Below are positions 20,617 to 27,106 of a stretch of DNA of 53,993 bases, piece after piece (position 1 is the first letter of the stretch; each line of letters opens with the position of its first letter). The stretch spans positions 1 through 53,993 of the IMG/VR virus record IMGVR_UViG_3300049927_000029; one strand, 5' to 3'. The notes below the pieces were generated by a model. It worked only from the letters and a program-made list of their open reading frames with translations, did no database searches and had not been told where the DNA came from. This stretch comes from a virus. The position numbers were made by a program, and so were the translations under genes.

Positions 20617-22460
20617 CGACGGTGATGGAAGCATGCAGCAGTGCGATACGCGGCCTTATAATCGCACCGCCTAAAAAGAAACTGGCTATCGCGGATTTGT
20701 CAAACGTAGAAGGCAGAGTGCTCGCTTGGCTGGCCGGTGAAGCATGGAAGCTCCAGGCGTTCCGTGAGTACGATACGCAGCTCGGATTAGACGGCGTTTG
20801 GTATACAGGCGAAGAGATCAACGCAGAGGCATTGCGAGGGTCACCAATCCCTGTCGAGCTGAACGCTAAAGGCGATCCAGTAACGCTCGGCCACGACCTT
20901 TACAAACTAGCCTACGCCAAGGCTTTCGGCATTGACGCGGCAGATGTCGACGGGTTCATGCGGCAGATCGGCAAGACCATGGAACTCGCTCTCGGGTTCG
21001 GCGGAGGGTGTGGCGCGTTCATTACCTTCTCGCTCGCATTCAACATCGACCTGGAAGCAATGGCGGAGAAGGCTTACGACAACATCCCAAAAAGCACCAT
21101 GGCTGAAGCCGAAAGCTTCCTCGAATGGCAGCTCGGTCAGGGCAAAAGCCAGTTTGGTTTGAGTGATCGCGCGTACACAGTCTGCGAATCCTTTAAACGC
21201 CTGTGGCGCGAATCCCACCCTGCGATCAGCAGCTACTGGAAGGATCTTGAAGAAACAATCCGTCGCGCGATCAACAACCCCGGACAGACATTGACCTGTC
21301 GAATGCATAAGGTTCGTCGGGACGGCGCTTGGCTTCGAGTCATGTTGCCGTCAGGTCGCTACCTCTGCTATCCATCCCCACGCGTAGAGGACGACGGGCA
21401 GATTACTTATATGGGCATTAACCAGTACAGCCGTAAGTGGGAACGCTTGCGCAGCTATGGTGGAAAATTCGTTGAAAACTGCATCGCCGAGGGGACCGAA
21501 GTTCTTACCGAGAAATTCGGATGGCGGGCTATAGAACGTGTGACACCTGATACCAGAGTGTGGGACGGCGACGAATGGGTATCCTTCTCCCATTGTCATT
21601 ACAGCGGTAAACAAACTACTATTCCAACCTACGGCGTTCACATGACGCCTGATCACTTGGTTTTGACCGAAGAGGGTTGGAAGAATGCATCATCGTGCGG
21701 TGGATATAACCGGGCTGCGTGTCGGTTACCTGACGGCTATCAGATACCAGGGTTCGACCGGAAAGAAATCGATGTGGGAAGTGGCGTGCGATTGCGGGAA
21801 AGTCATTCTGATGGACCCTTCCCAGTTGAAGAAGCACGCAAAGAGAGGAGTTCGGTGCTCATGTGGCTGCATGCGCAAAGCTACCCAATCCGAGAGGAGA
21901 ACACGCCACGGCATGAGTCAGCACCCCGCTTTCGCGGTTTGGCGCGCAATGATCGATCGATGCAGGCTACCGACGCATCATGCTTACAAAAACTATGGCG
22001 GTCGGGGAATAACGGTCTGCGACAGATGGCAGGAGTTATTCGAAAACTTCTGGGAAGACATGGGCGAGAAGTACAAACCGGGGCTGACATTGGAGCGCTT
22101 GGACAACTCGTTAGGCTATTCCAAGGAGAACTGCGACTGGCGTACCCGAAAGCACCAAGCGAACAACACTCGGCGCAACCACTGGTTAGAAACGCCACAC
22201 GGCCGGATGACGCTGATGGAAGCTTCCGAGTTCTACGGAGTGGGCTACACGACTTTGATGTACCGCCTGGATCACGAGTGGCCGATAGAACAAGCGCTGA
22301 TACCCGTAGGGTCTTCGACCTTGTTGATTGCGGACCACGCTCTCGGTTTGTTGTGAGAGGCACCGACGGCTTGCCGCTGATCGTCCACAACTGCACGCAG
22401 GCAGCCGCCCGCGATGTCATTGGGCGATCAATGCCGAGGATTGAAGCATGGAGACCGTAA
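20613..22460 (+). CDS. DNA polymerase family A, part 2: palm/fingers with intein (615 aa precursor)
   Basis: Motif [14 protein letters not shown] (about residue 30) supplies the first catalytic Asp, and motif [19 protein letters not shown] (about 113-130) the O-helix. Residues 1-289 and 594-615 are polymerase, with the intein at 290-593. The host sequence is cut at [12 protein letters not shown], a highly conserved palm site. After splicing the chain would end at MPRIEAWRP, before motif C, which lies on the next ORF in the -1 frame. The start overlaps the methyltransferase stop (ATGA) with GGAGA upstream. Activity needs assembly with the fragments at 18827 and 22448. Confidence 0.85.
   Translation: MTTVMEACSSAIRGLIIAPPKKKLAIADLSNVEGRVLAWLAGEAWKLQAFREYDTQLGLDGVWYTGEEINAEALRGSPIPVELNAKGDPVTLGHDLYKLAYAKAFGIDAADVDGFMRQIGKTMELALGFGGGCGAFITFSLAFNIDLEAMAEKAYDNIPKSTMAEAESFLEWQLGQGKSQFGLSDRAYTVCESFKRLWRESHPAISSYWKDLEETIRRAINNPGQTLTCRMHKVRRDGAWLRVMLPSGRYLCYPSPRVEDDGQITYMGINQYSRKWERLRSYGGKFVENCIAEGTEVLTEKFGWRAIERVTPDTRVWDGDEWVSFSHCHYSGKQTTIPTYGVHMTPDHLVLTEEGWKNASSCGGYNRAACRLPDGYQIPGFDRKEIDVGSGVRLRESHSDGPFPVEEARKERSSVLMWLHAQSYPIREENTPRHESAPRFRGLARNDRSMQATDASCLQKLWRSGNNGLRQMAGVIRKLLGRHGREVQTGADIGALGQLVRLFQGELRLAYPKAPSEQHSAQPLVRNATRPDDADGSFRVLRSGLHDFDVPPGSRVADRTSADTRRVFDLVDCGPRSRFVVRGTDGLPLIVHNCTQAAARDVIGRSMPRIEAWRP
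21480..22391 (+). mobile_element. Polymerase intein (304 aa) with splicing ends and dual-coding middle
   Basis: In the polymerase frame the intein starts with Cys1 in [15 protein letters not shown] (block A) and has block [14 protein letters not shown]. It closes with block [18 protein letters not shown] and block G LIVHN, followed by Cys+1. All residues expected for a class 1 Cys-type intein are present. Only about 70 N-terminal and 35 C-terminal residues look like splicing domain. The roughly 200 residues between have no motif in this frame and are the shadow of an endonuclease gene read in the +1 frame (21685-22356). Confidence 0.9.
21685..22356 (+). CDS. Out-of-frame homing endonuclease nested in the polymerase intein (223 aa)
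   Basis: Complete gene in the +1 frame of the intein. The ATG at 21685 has AGAGGG at 8 nt and the TGA ends at 22356, before the intein's own end. A zinc ribbon (CDCG...CSCGC, residues 35-60) is followed by the widespread phage endonuclease core: [34 protein letters not shown] and [21 protein letters not shown]-terminal HTH-like segment ([20 protein letters not shown]) probably reads the target. It would cut intein-less polymerase genes and drive homing. Related to the helicase-intein enzyme at 24784. Family members are often labelled AP2/HNH. Confidence 0.9.
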   Translation: MHHRAVDITGLRVGYLTAIRYQGSTGKKSMWEVACDCGKVILMDPSQLKKHAKRGVRCSCGCMRKATQSERRTRHGMSQHPAFAVWRAMIDRCRLPTHHAYKNYGGRGITVCDRWQELFENFWEDMGEKYKPGLTLERLDNSLGYSKENCDWRTRKHQANNTRRNHWLETPHGRMTLMEASEFYGVGYTTLMYRLDHEWPIEQALIPVGSSTLLIADHALGLL

Positions 22461-22645
22461 AGCAGTTCGACCAGGGTTTCGAGATTGTCGTAACGGTACA
22501 CGACGAAATCATTTGTGAGGCGCCAGACGATCCAGCCTTTAGCGATGGGGTTTTAGCCGCCCTCATGGCCCAAGGCGAAGATTGGACAGAAGGCTTACCG
22601 CTCGCCGCAGCCGGCTTCGAAGCGTATCGCTACCGGAAAGGTTGA
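22448..22645 (+). CDS. DNA polymerase family A, part 3: motif C segment (65 aa)
   Basis: A 65-residue ORF in the -1 frame relative to part 2 and overlapping it by 13 nt. It carries motif [13 protein letters not shown] with the second catalytic Asp, and the usual polymerase C-terminus [21 protein letters not shown] stands 7 nt before its ATG, so reinitiation after the upstream stop is plausible. The first nine residues (METVKQFDQ) have no counterpart in the normal link between MPxIEA and GYEIV. A programmed -1 shift is unlikely because no slippery heptamer is visible. Without this piece the polymerase cannot work. Confidence 0.8.
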   Translation: METVKQFDQGFEIVVTVHDEIICEAPDDPAFSDGVLAALMAQGEDWTEGLPLAAAGFEAYRYRKG

Positions 22646-22667
22646 CGGCGAGTTCTATCTAGGAATA

Positions 22668-22695
22668 CTATCTAGATTCTACGGTTTCTAGATAG
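22668..22695. repeat. 9-bp inverted repeat between polymerase and HNH cassette
   Basis: CTATCTAGA (22668-22676) and TCTAGATAG (22687-22695) form a perfect stem with a 10-nt loop, preceded by a direct copy of CTATCTAG at 22655. It lies in the 60-nt gap between the polymerase end and the zinc-ribbon/HNH pair; AT-rich compared with neighbours. It may be a terminator-like hairpin or a boundary of the mobile cassette. Confidence 0.6.
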
Positions 22696-22705
22696 GTTAA
22701 ATGCG

Positions 22706-22864
22706 ATGCGCGAACAAGTATATTTCGGTCGGCTTTGTCCGAAGCACCCTGAGCTTAAGGGTGAACGCTGGATCAAGTCATACCGCTGCGTTGAATGCCT
22801 GCGGATCTACGCGAAGAAATACCGCGATGCGAAAAAGGAGATCAAAAATGGCGCCGACGCTTAA
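22706..22864 (+). CDS. Zinc-ribbon microprotein beside HNH gene (52 aa)
   Basis: Starts at 22706 and overlaps the HNH gene by 17 nt in another frame. Residues CPKH (11-14) and CVEC (28-31) form a zinc finger, followed by a Lys/Arg helix. This resembles small proteins that precede HNH nucleases in phage mobile cassettes. Probably nucleic-acid binding. Confidence 0.55.
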   Translation: MREQVYFGRLCPKHPELKGERWIKSYRCVECLRIYAKKYRDAKKEIKNGADA

Positions 22865-23384
22865 GGGTTTCACTCGCGAGTATTTGGCGTCGCTGTTCTC
22901 CTACGATCCGGAGACCGGGCGGATTACCCGTTTAGTCACTGCGGGGCCCATAGGTCGATACGGCAAAATACTTGAGTCTCCACATAACGCCGGGTACACC
23001 CAGGTCGCGCACAAAGGTAAACGGATGCTACTGCATCGCTTGGCCTACTTCTTACATACCGGAGAAACCCCGCAGGAAATCGATCACATAAACCATGATC
23101 GGAAGAACAACCGCTCCGAGAATTTAAGGGCCGCAACAAGCTCCTTGAATAAATGCAACGCTCCTATTCGGGTGACGAATAGCTCAGGGTTCAAAGGCGT
23201 TTGGTATGACAAGAGCAGGAATCGCTATACGGCTCAGTTTCAGTACCAAGGGGTAAATCGCCGGTTAGGGAGATTCAAAACTGCTGAAGAGGCTGCGCGG
23301 GCGTATGACAGGGCCGCGGTGGAAGCAGTGGGCGAATTCGCATTGACCAACGCAAAAATGGGATTGCTTAAGGAGTGCGTGTGA
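22848..23384 (+). CDS. HNH homing endonuclease with AP2 domain (178 aa)
   Basis: The ATG at 22848 has AAAGGAG at 8 nt; the longer open frame to 22701 overlaps the zinc-ribbon gene and is rejected. The HNH core is LLHRLAYFLHTGETPQEIDH followed by INHDRKNNRSENLRAAT. The C-terminus is an AP2-type DNA-binding domain (GFKGVWYDKSRNRYTAQF, then KTAEEAARAYDRAA). Free-standing enzymes of this type move within phage genomes. It sits between polymerase and VRR-NUC genes and overlaps the latter by 1 nt, so it has been fitted into the operon without breaking it. Confidence 0.85.
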   Translation: MAPTLKGFTREYLASLFSYDPETGRITRLVTAGPIGRYGKILESPHNAGYTQVAHKGKRMLLHRLAYFLHTGETPQEIDHINHDRKNNRSENLRAATSSLNKCNAPIRVTNSSGFKGVWYDKSRNRYTAQFQYQGVNRRLGRFKTAEEAARAYDRAAVEAVGEFALTNAKMGLLKECV

Positions 23385-23719
23385 TGCTGGAAAGAGACAT
23401 TGAAGCGCACCTGGTGAAACGGTGTAAGGAGATCGGGGCGCTCGCGGATAAATTTACTTCTCCGAGCCGGCGTTCGGTCCCTGATCGGCTGATCACCTTT
23501 AACGGGCGCGTGCTGTTCGTTGAGCTGAAAGCTACCCGGAAGGAACCGACAGAGGCCCAATACAGAGATCACGACAGACGCAGGGAAGTAGGGGCGGAAG
23601 TTGTGTGGACGGACAGCAAGAAGGGATGTGATTCCTTGTTGCATTCTTTGCAACGCGGCGAAAAGGTGCCGGTCTTCTCAAACTGGCAAGTGCACGAGGA
23701 AATCCACCTTGGCGATTGA
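23384..23719 (+). CDS. VRR-NUC nuclease (111 aa)
   Basis: ATG at 23384 with AAGGAG upstream. PDRLITFNGRVLFVELKA gives the PD...(D/E)xK active site of the VRR-NUC family, and residues up to 80 (GAEVVWTDS) complete the fold. Small VRR-NUC proteins are typical companions of the SNF2-type helicase in phage replication clusters and probably act as structure-specific nucleases. The end overlaps the helicase start by 11 nt. Confidence 0.85.
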   Translation: MLERDIEAHLVKRCKEIGALADKFTSPSRRSVPDRLITFNGRVLFVELKATRKEPTEAQYRDHDRRREVGAEVVWTDSKKGCDSLLHSLQRGEKVPVFSNWQVHEEIHLGD

Positions 23720-26021
23720 ATACAAACCGCACGCCTATCAAGGGCTAATCATGTCCGCTATCCATGCGACCAGGCGTTTGGCCGTGTGGGCCGGAATGGG
23801 GCTCGGCAAGTCGGTCAGCACGGCCACGGCGCTGGAAGACCTTTCGCTTACTGAGGATGTCTATCCGGTCTTGATCGTCGCACCGTTGCGCGTAGCGCGT
23901 ACCACTTGGCCGCAGGAGTACCAGAAGTGGACCCACCTTAAGCATCGCCGTGTCGTGACGATCTGCGGCGCGCTCAAGGAACGTCAAGCGGCGCTACGCA
24001 TGAAGGCTGATGTCTACACGGTCAACTTCGAGCAGCTTGAATGGCTGGTCGAGCAGCTAGGCGACAAATGGCCGTTCCGCACAGTGGTAGTCGACGAAGC
24101 AACCAAGCTCAAGGGTTTCCGGCTGCGTCAAGGTACGCGACGCGCTAAAGCCCTGGCCCGAGTTGCACATACCAAGATCAAGCGCATCATTCTGCTGACC
24201 GGTACGCCGAGCCCTAACGGTCTCCAAGACCTTTGGGGGCAGATGTGGTTCGTTGATAAGGGTGATCGTCTCGGGCGCACCTACGACGCCTTTAAGCAAC
24301 GCTGGTTCCGCGCTTCGCATACCGGGTTTGGCGTAGAAGCCACAGATCAAGCGCAAGAGCAGATCCAAAAAGCGTTAGGTGACGTGTGTATCACGATTGA
24401 CGCCGCAGATTGGTTCGACCTAAAAGAGCCGATCGTGAACGTGATCCGCGTAGAGCTGCCCTCGGCCGCACGCGTCCTTTACAAGAACATGGAAAAGCAA
24501 ATGTTCATGGACCTTGAAGGGTCGCAGGTTGAGGCGTTGAATGCCGCCGCTAAGACGCAGAAGTGCATCGCGGAAGGTACTGAAATCCTGACCGACTCCG
24601 GCTGGAAACCGATTGAGCGATTCGCCCAAGGGGATCTGGTGTGGGATGGGGTCGAATGGGTAAGTGTCTACAAATTAGCTTGCCACGGCTATAAGTCTGT
24701 CGTAGATTGCTTCGGAGTCACCATGACGCCAGACCACAAGGTGCTGACCGTCGAAGGGTGGAAAACCGCCGAGGAGATAAACAATGACGGTACAGTTGAC
24801 AGGCAAAGTGTTCGGCTACCTGACAGTGCTGGGGCGCTCGGGGTCCACGGACACCATAGCGCGGAGAGCGCTATGGGAAGCGCAATGCGTGTGCGGGAAG
24901 GTCATAACGTGCATCGGTACAAATCTGCGCAACCCCAACAGGGGAGAGAAGAAGTCTTGCGGGTGCAAGCGCCGGGAAATGCTCTTGGATGCTTGGGGTA
25001 CTCACGGCATGTCGAAGCACAGGGCTTTCCACACGTGGAGCAACATGAAATCCAGGTGCAGCAACCCAAACGACAAAGACTGGCCCAATTACGGCGGTCG
25101 GGGAATTTCGGTTTGCGAACGGTGGCGCGATTCGTTCGACGCTTTTTGGGAAGACATGGGCTCGACTTATTCGGACGATCTTACGATCGAGCGCAAGAAC
25201 AACAATGGCAATTATCAGGCAGACAACTGTCGATGGGCTACGGTTCGGGAGCAATCAAACAACACACGCTTCAACGTATGGCTGAATACTCCGGCGGGGC
25301 GTATGACGGTTGCGCAGGCGGCCAGGTTCTACGATATCAAGACTGTAACGCTTCGGGCCAGGTTGAAGAAAGGATGGCCGGTACTACGGGCGTTAGGCTT
25401 GTCTACGACCTTATCAACGCGGGTCCAAGACACCGCTTTACCGTTCGAGGAACAGACGGTAAGCCATTGATTGTCCACAATTGTTTACAAATTGCCAGCG
25501 GAGCGGCATATGTGGAAGGCGGACCGCAGTGGAAAAAGATTCATGACGAGAAGCTGAACGCATTGGAGGAAATCCTCGAAGAAGCTGCCGGCATGCCGGT
25601 GCTCGTGGCCTACAACTTTAAAAGCGATCTGGCGAGGCTCTTGGCGCGCTTCCCCCAAGGCCGACACCTGGACAAGAAGCCGGAGACGATCGACGCGTGG
25701 AACGCCGGAGAGATCCCGATCATGTTCGCCCACCCGGCCAGCGCTGGTCACGGTTTGAACCTGCAGGACGGGGGCAATATTCTGGTGTTCTTCAGCGTCA
25801 ACTGGAACTTGGAGGAGCATCAACAAATCATCGAGCGTAACGGGCCGGTGCGCCAACTGCAGGCTGGCCACAACCGCCCGGTGTTCCACCACTTCATCCT
25901 GGCCGCTGACACCGTGGACGAACTGGTATTGGAGCGCCTGCAGACCAAACGAGAGGTGCAGGAGATACTTCTAAAAGCGATGAGGGATAACGGATTTAAC
26001 CCTATAGAGGACGCGGCATGA
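23709..26021 (+). CDS. SNF2/DEAD-type helicase with intein (770 aa precursor)
   Basis: Start set at TTG 23709, with GAGGA at 8 nt and inside the VRR-NUC end; a start at 23601 would overlap that gene by over 100 nt. Motif I GMGLGKS (about residues 33-39), motif II VVDEATKLK, motif III LTGTPSPNGLQDLWG, and after the intein motif V SAGHGLNLQ and motif VI IIERNGPVRQLQAGH define a phage superfamily 2 helicase/translocase of about 464 residues once spliced. The intein occupies residues 286-591, at K-T-Q-K/C-L-Q-I in motif IV. Likely role: remodelling replication or recombination intermediates. Confidence 0.85.
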   Translation: MAIEYKPHAYQGLIMSAIHATRRLAVWAGMGLGKSVSTATALEDLSLTEDVYPVLIVAPLRVARTTWPQEYQKWTHLKHRRVVTICGALKERQAALRMKADVYTVNFEQLEWLVEQLGDKWPFRTVVVDEATKLKGFRLRQGTRRAKALARVAHTKIKRIILLTGTPSPNGLQDLWGQMWFVDKGDRLGRTYDAFKQRWFRASHTGFGVEATDQAQEQIQKALGDVCITIDAADWFDLKEPIVNVIRVELPSAARVLYKNMEKQMFMDLEGSQVEALNAAAKTQKCIAEGTEILTDSGWKPIERFAQGDLVWDGVEWVSVYKLACHGYKSVVDCFGVTMTPDHKVLTVEGWKTAEEINNDGTVDRQSVRLPDSAGALGVHGHHSAESAMGSAMRVREGHNVHRYKSAQPQQGREEVLRVQAPGNALGCLGYSRHVEAQGFPHVEQHEIQVQQPKRQRLAQLRRSGNFGLRTVARFVRRFLGRHGLDLFGRSYDRAQEQQWQLSGRQLSMGYGSGAIKQHTLQRMAEYSGGAYDGCAGGQVLRYQDCNASGQVEERMAGTTGVRLVYDLINAGPRHRFTVRGTDGKPLIVHNCLQIASGAAYVEGGPQWKKIHDEKLNALEEILEEAAGMPVLVAYNFKSDLARLLARFPQGRHLDKKPETIDAWNAGEIPIMFAHPASAGHGLNLQDGGNILVFFSVNWNLEEHQQIIERNGPVRQLQAGHNRPVFHHFILAADTVDELVLERLQTKREVQEILLKAMRDNGFNPIEDAA
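24564..25481 (+). mobile_element. Helicase intein (306 aa) with splicing ends and dual-coding middle
   Basis: Cys1 in CIAEGTEILTDSGWKP (block A), block B MTPDHKVLTVEGW, block F VYDLINAGPRHRFTVRG and block G LIVHN followed by Cys+1. The ends match those of the polymerase intein closely (shared CIAEGTE, MTPDH, VLT-EGWK, GTDG-PLIVHN), so the two are relatives in different host genes. The central 200 residues have no motif in this frame and are the shadow of the endonuclease gene read at +1. Confidence 0.9.
24784..25470 (+). CDS. Out-of-frame homing endonuclease nested in the helicase intein (228 aa)
   Basis: Complete gene in the +1 frame of the intein. GAGGAG (24771-24776) lies 7 nt before the ATG at 24784, and the TGA ends at 25470, 11 nt before the intein ends. 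Zinc ribbon CVCG...CGCKRR, core THGMSKHRAFHTW, WPNYGGRGISVCERW, FWEDMG, TIERKNNNGNYQADNCRWAT, and a C-terminal HTH-like segment (MTVAQAARFYDIKTVTLRAR). It has the same domain order as the enzyme in the polymerase intein. The canonical L-x-R-x-D-N reads T-I-E-R-K-N-N here, so one acidic position is changed, which may matter for cleavage. Confidence 0.9.
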   Translation: MTVQLTGKVFGYLTVLGRSGSTDTIARRALWEAQCVCGKVITCIGTNLRNPNRGEKKSCGCKRREMLLDAWGTHGMSKHRAFHTWSNMKSRCSNPNDKDWPNYGGRGISVCERWRDSFDAFWEDMGSTYSDDLTIERKNNNGNYQADNCRWATVREQSNNTRFNVWLNTPAGRMTVAQAARFYDIKTVTLRARLKKGWPVLRALGLSTTLSTRVQDTALPFEEQTVSH

Positions 26022-26419
26022 AGCTGAAAAAGGCGGAGCGCGAACAGGTTCGTATGAAGTACGGCGGGCGCTGCGCTTATTGCGGAGTGGTTCTATCCGA
26101 TCGGTGGCACGCCGACCATCTTGTGCCTGTACAAAGGGAATTGCTTTCAAAGCAAAACGCTAATGGTACTTGGCGTTTGGATTCCGGTAAGCCTCTAAAG
26201 CCGGAGAACGACACCGTAGAAAATATGATGCCGGCGTGCGCGCCATGCAACATCAGCAAAGGCGCTCAGACGTTAGAAGGGTGGCGTAACTGGATCGCCG
26301 GCCATGTGAACAGCCTGAACAGTTACCACCCAATCTACAGATTGGCGAAAGCATATGGGCTGATAACTGAAACCGCCGCGCCGGTAGTGTTCTACTTCGA
26401 AAAGGAAGACCTAGTATGA
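26018..26419 (+). CDS. HNH nuclease, McrA-like (133 aa)
   Basis: CAYC near residue 20 and ACAPC near 86 form the zinc pair; HADHLVPVQRE (about 33-43) and N-M-M-P-x-C...N-x-S-K carry the HNH residues. The protein is longer than the packaging HNH gene and belongs with replication genes, overlapping the helicase stop (ATGA). It may be a free-standing mobile nuclease or a repair enzyme. The end GGAAGACCTAGTATGA doubles as SD and overlapped start of the next gene. Confidence 0.8.
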   Translation: MKLKKAEREQVRMKYGGRCAYCGVVLSDRWHADHLVPVQRELLSKQNANGTWRLDSGKPLKPENDTVENMMPACAPCNISKGAQTLEGWRNWIAGHVNSLNSYHPIYRLAKAYGLITETAAPVVFYFEKEDLV

Positions 26420-26697
26420 CCCAACAGAAAACCGGCGGCAGCGTCGACTATTACAAATGCCACGTCGCTGATCCCATTTCCAAAGGCGAACCGTACACCG
26501 CCGAGAGCATCGACATTATCGAAGCGCTTGGTATGACCTTCGCGGAAGGTGAAGCGTTTAAAGCGATCTGGCGTACCTGCACTGGCCGCATGGGCGGCGC
26601 GGTAAAGGCGGACAACAAAGCGTTGTACAACGCTGAGAAAGTCGAATTCTTCGGCGCTCGCATGGTGCGGGCCGCGAAAAGGAGTGAAGCGAAATGA
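26416..26697 (+). CDS. Phage hypothetical, DUF3310-like pattern (93 aa)
   Basis: Ninety-three residues with SVDYYKCHVADP, then IDIIEALGMTFAEGEAFKAIWR. This is the arrangement of small phage proteins related to the SaV/DUF3310 type (DxIxA, F..G...K-x-I-W-R). These are thought to bind nucleotides or partner with nucleotide enzymes, but the function is not known. Coupled on both sides. Confidence 0.55.
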   Translation: MTQQKTGGSVDYYKCHVADPISKGEPYTAESIDIIEALGMTFAEGEAFKAIWRTCTGRMGGAVKADNKALYNAEKVEFFGARMVRAAKRSEAK

Positions 26698-26957
26698 CTG
26701 ATAAAATGCGTGAAGAGTTCGAAGCGGCTTATACCGAAATGCAGATTCGCGCGGGGATCAACTCCGTGAAAAGGCTGTTCGATACCCTAGAGGGTTCGTA
26801 CATCAGCAGTACAACGAAGGCCGCTTGGTGGGGCTGGCAAGCTTCCCGCGCAGTAATTCGCGTAGACCTGCCGCATCTGTTTCCGCTCTATCGCGAAGGC
26901 GTTACCGAAGCGCTGCTCGTCCACGGAATCAAGGTAAAGCAGTGGGGCGGCAAATGA
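26694..26957 (+). CDS. Small hypothetical protein (87 aa)
   Basis: Eighty-seven residues; a helical N-terminus, a TTKAAWWGWQASRA segment common in short phage proteins (the WxGWxAx pattern), and a basic end. Overlaps both neighbours by 4 nt. Function unknown. Confidence 0.55.
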   Translation: MTDKMREEFEAAYTEMQIRAGINSVKRLFDTLEGSYISSTTKAAWWGWQASRAVIRVDLPHLFPLYREGVTEALLVHGIKVKQWGGK

Positions 26958-27106
26958 AAATCCTAGCCATGCTTTACGTGATCGCTTTCCCCGGCGCTGC
27001 GCCCCAGCCAGTGGCCGCGTACTTCACGCAGGACGCCCAGGTTATCTGCCAGGCGACAGCCGCTGCGCAAAATGCAACTGAGGAAGAGGAGTATTACTGT
27101 GAGTGA
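26954..27106 (+). CDS. Small secreted or membrane peptide (50 aa)
   Basis: Fifty codons, ATGA-coupled. The N-terminus is hydrophobic and could be a signal peptide (MKILAMLYVIAFPGAAPQ), followed by a Cys-containing acidic tail. Role unknown. Confidence 0.45.
   Translation: MKILAMLYVIAFPGAAPQPVAAYFTQDAQVICQATAAAQNATEEEEYYCE

Noticed and set aside
21685-22391. In-frame LAGLIDADG or HNH domain in the intein frame
   Set aside because: The intein-frame translation of this interval has no endonuclease motif; all motifs appear only in the +1 frame.
22430-22470. Programmed -1 frameshift joining polymerase palm and motif C
   Set aside because: No slippery heptamer at GAA-GCA-TGG, and a dedicated SD and ATG exist for the downstream ORF; reinitiation is simpler.
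23601-23708. Upstream start of the helicase at 23601
   Set aside because: It would overlap the VRR-NUC gene by over 100 nt; the TTG at 23709 has a good SD and gives the family N-terminus.
12640-26419. EDLV tail as a proteolysis tag
   Set aside because: The shared residues follow from a common SD-plus-ATGA overlap at DNA level, and the proteins have unrelated roles.
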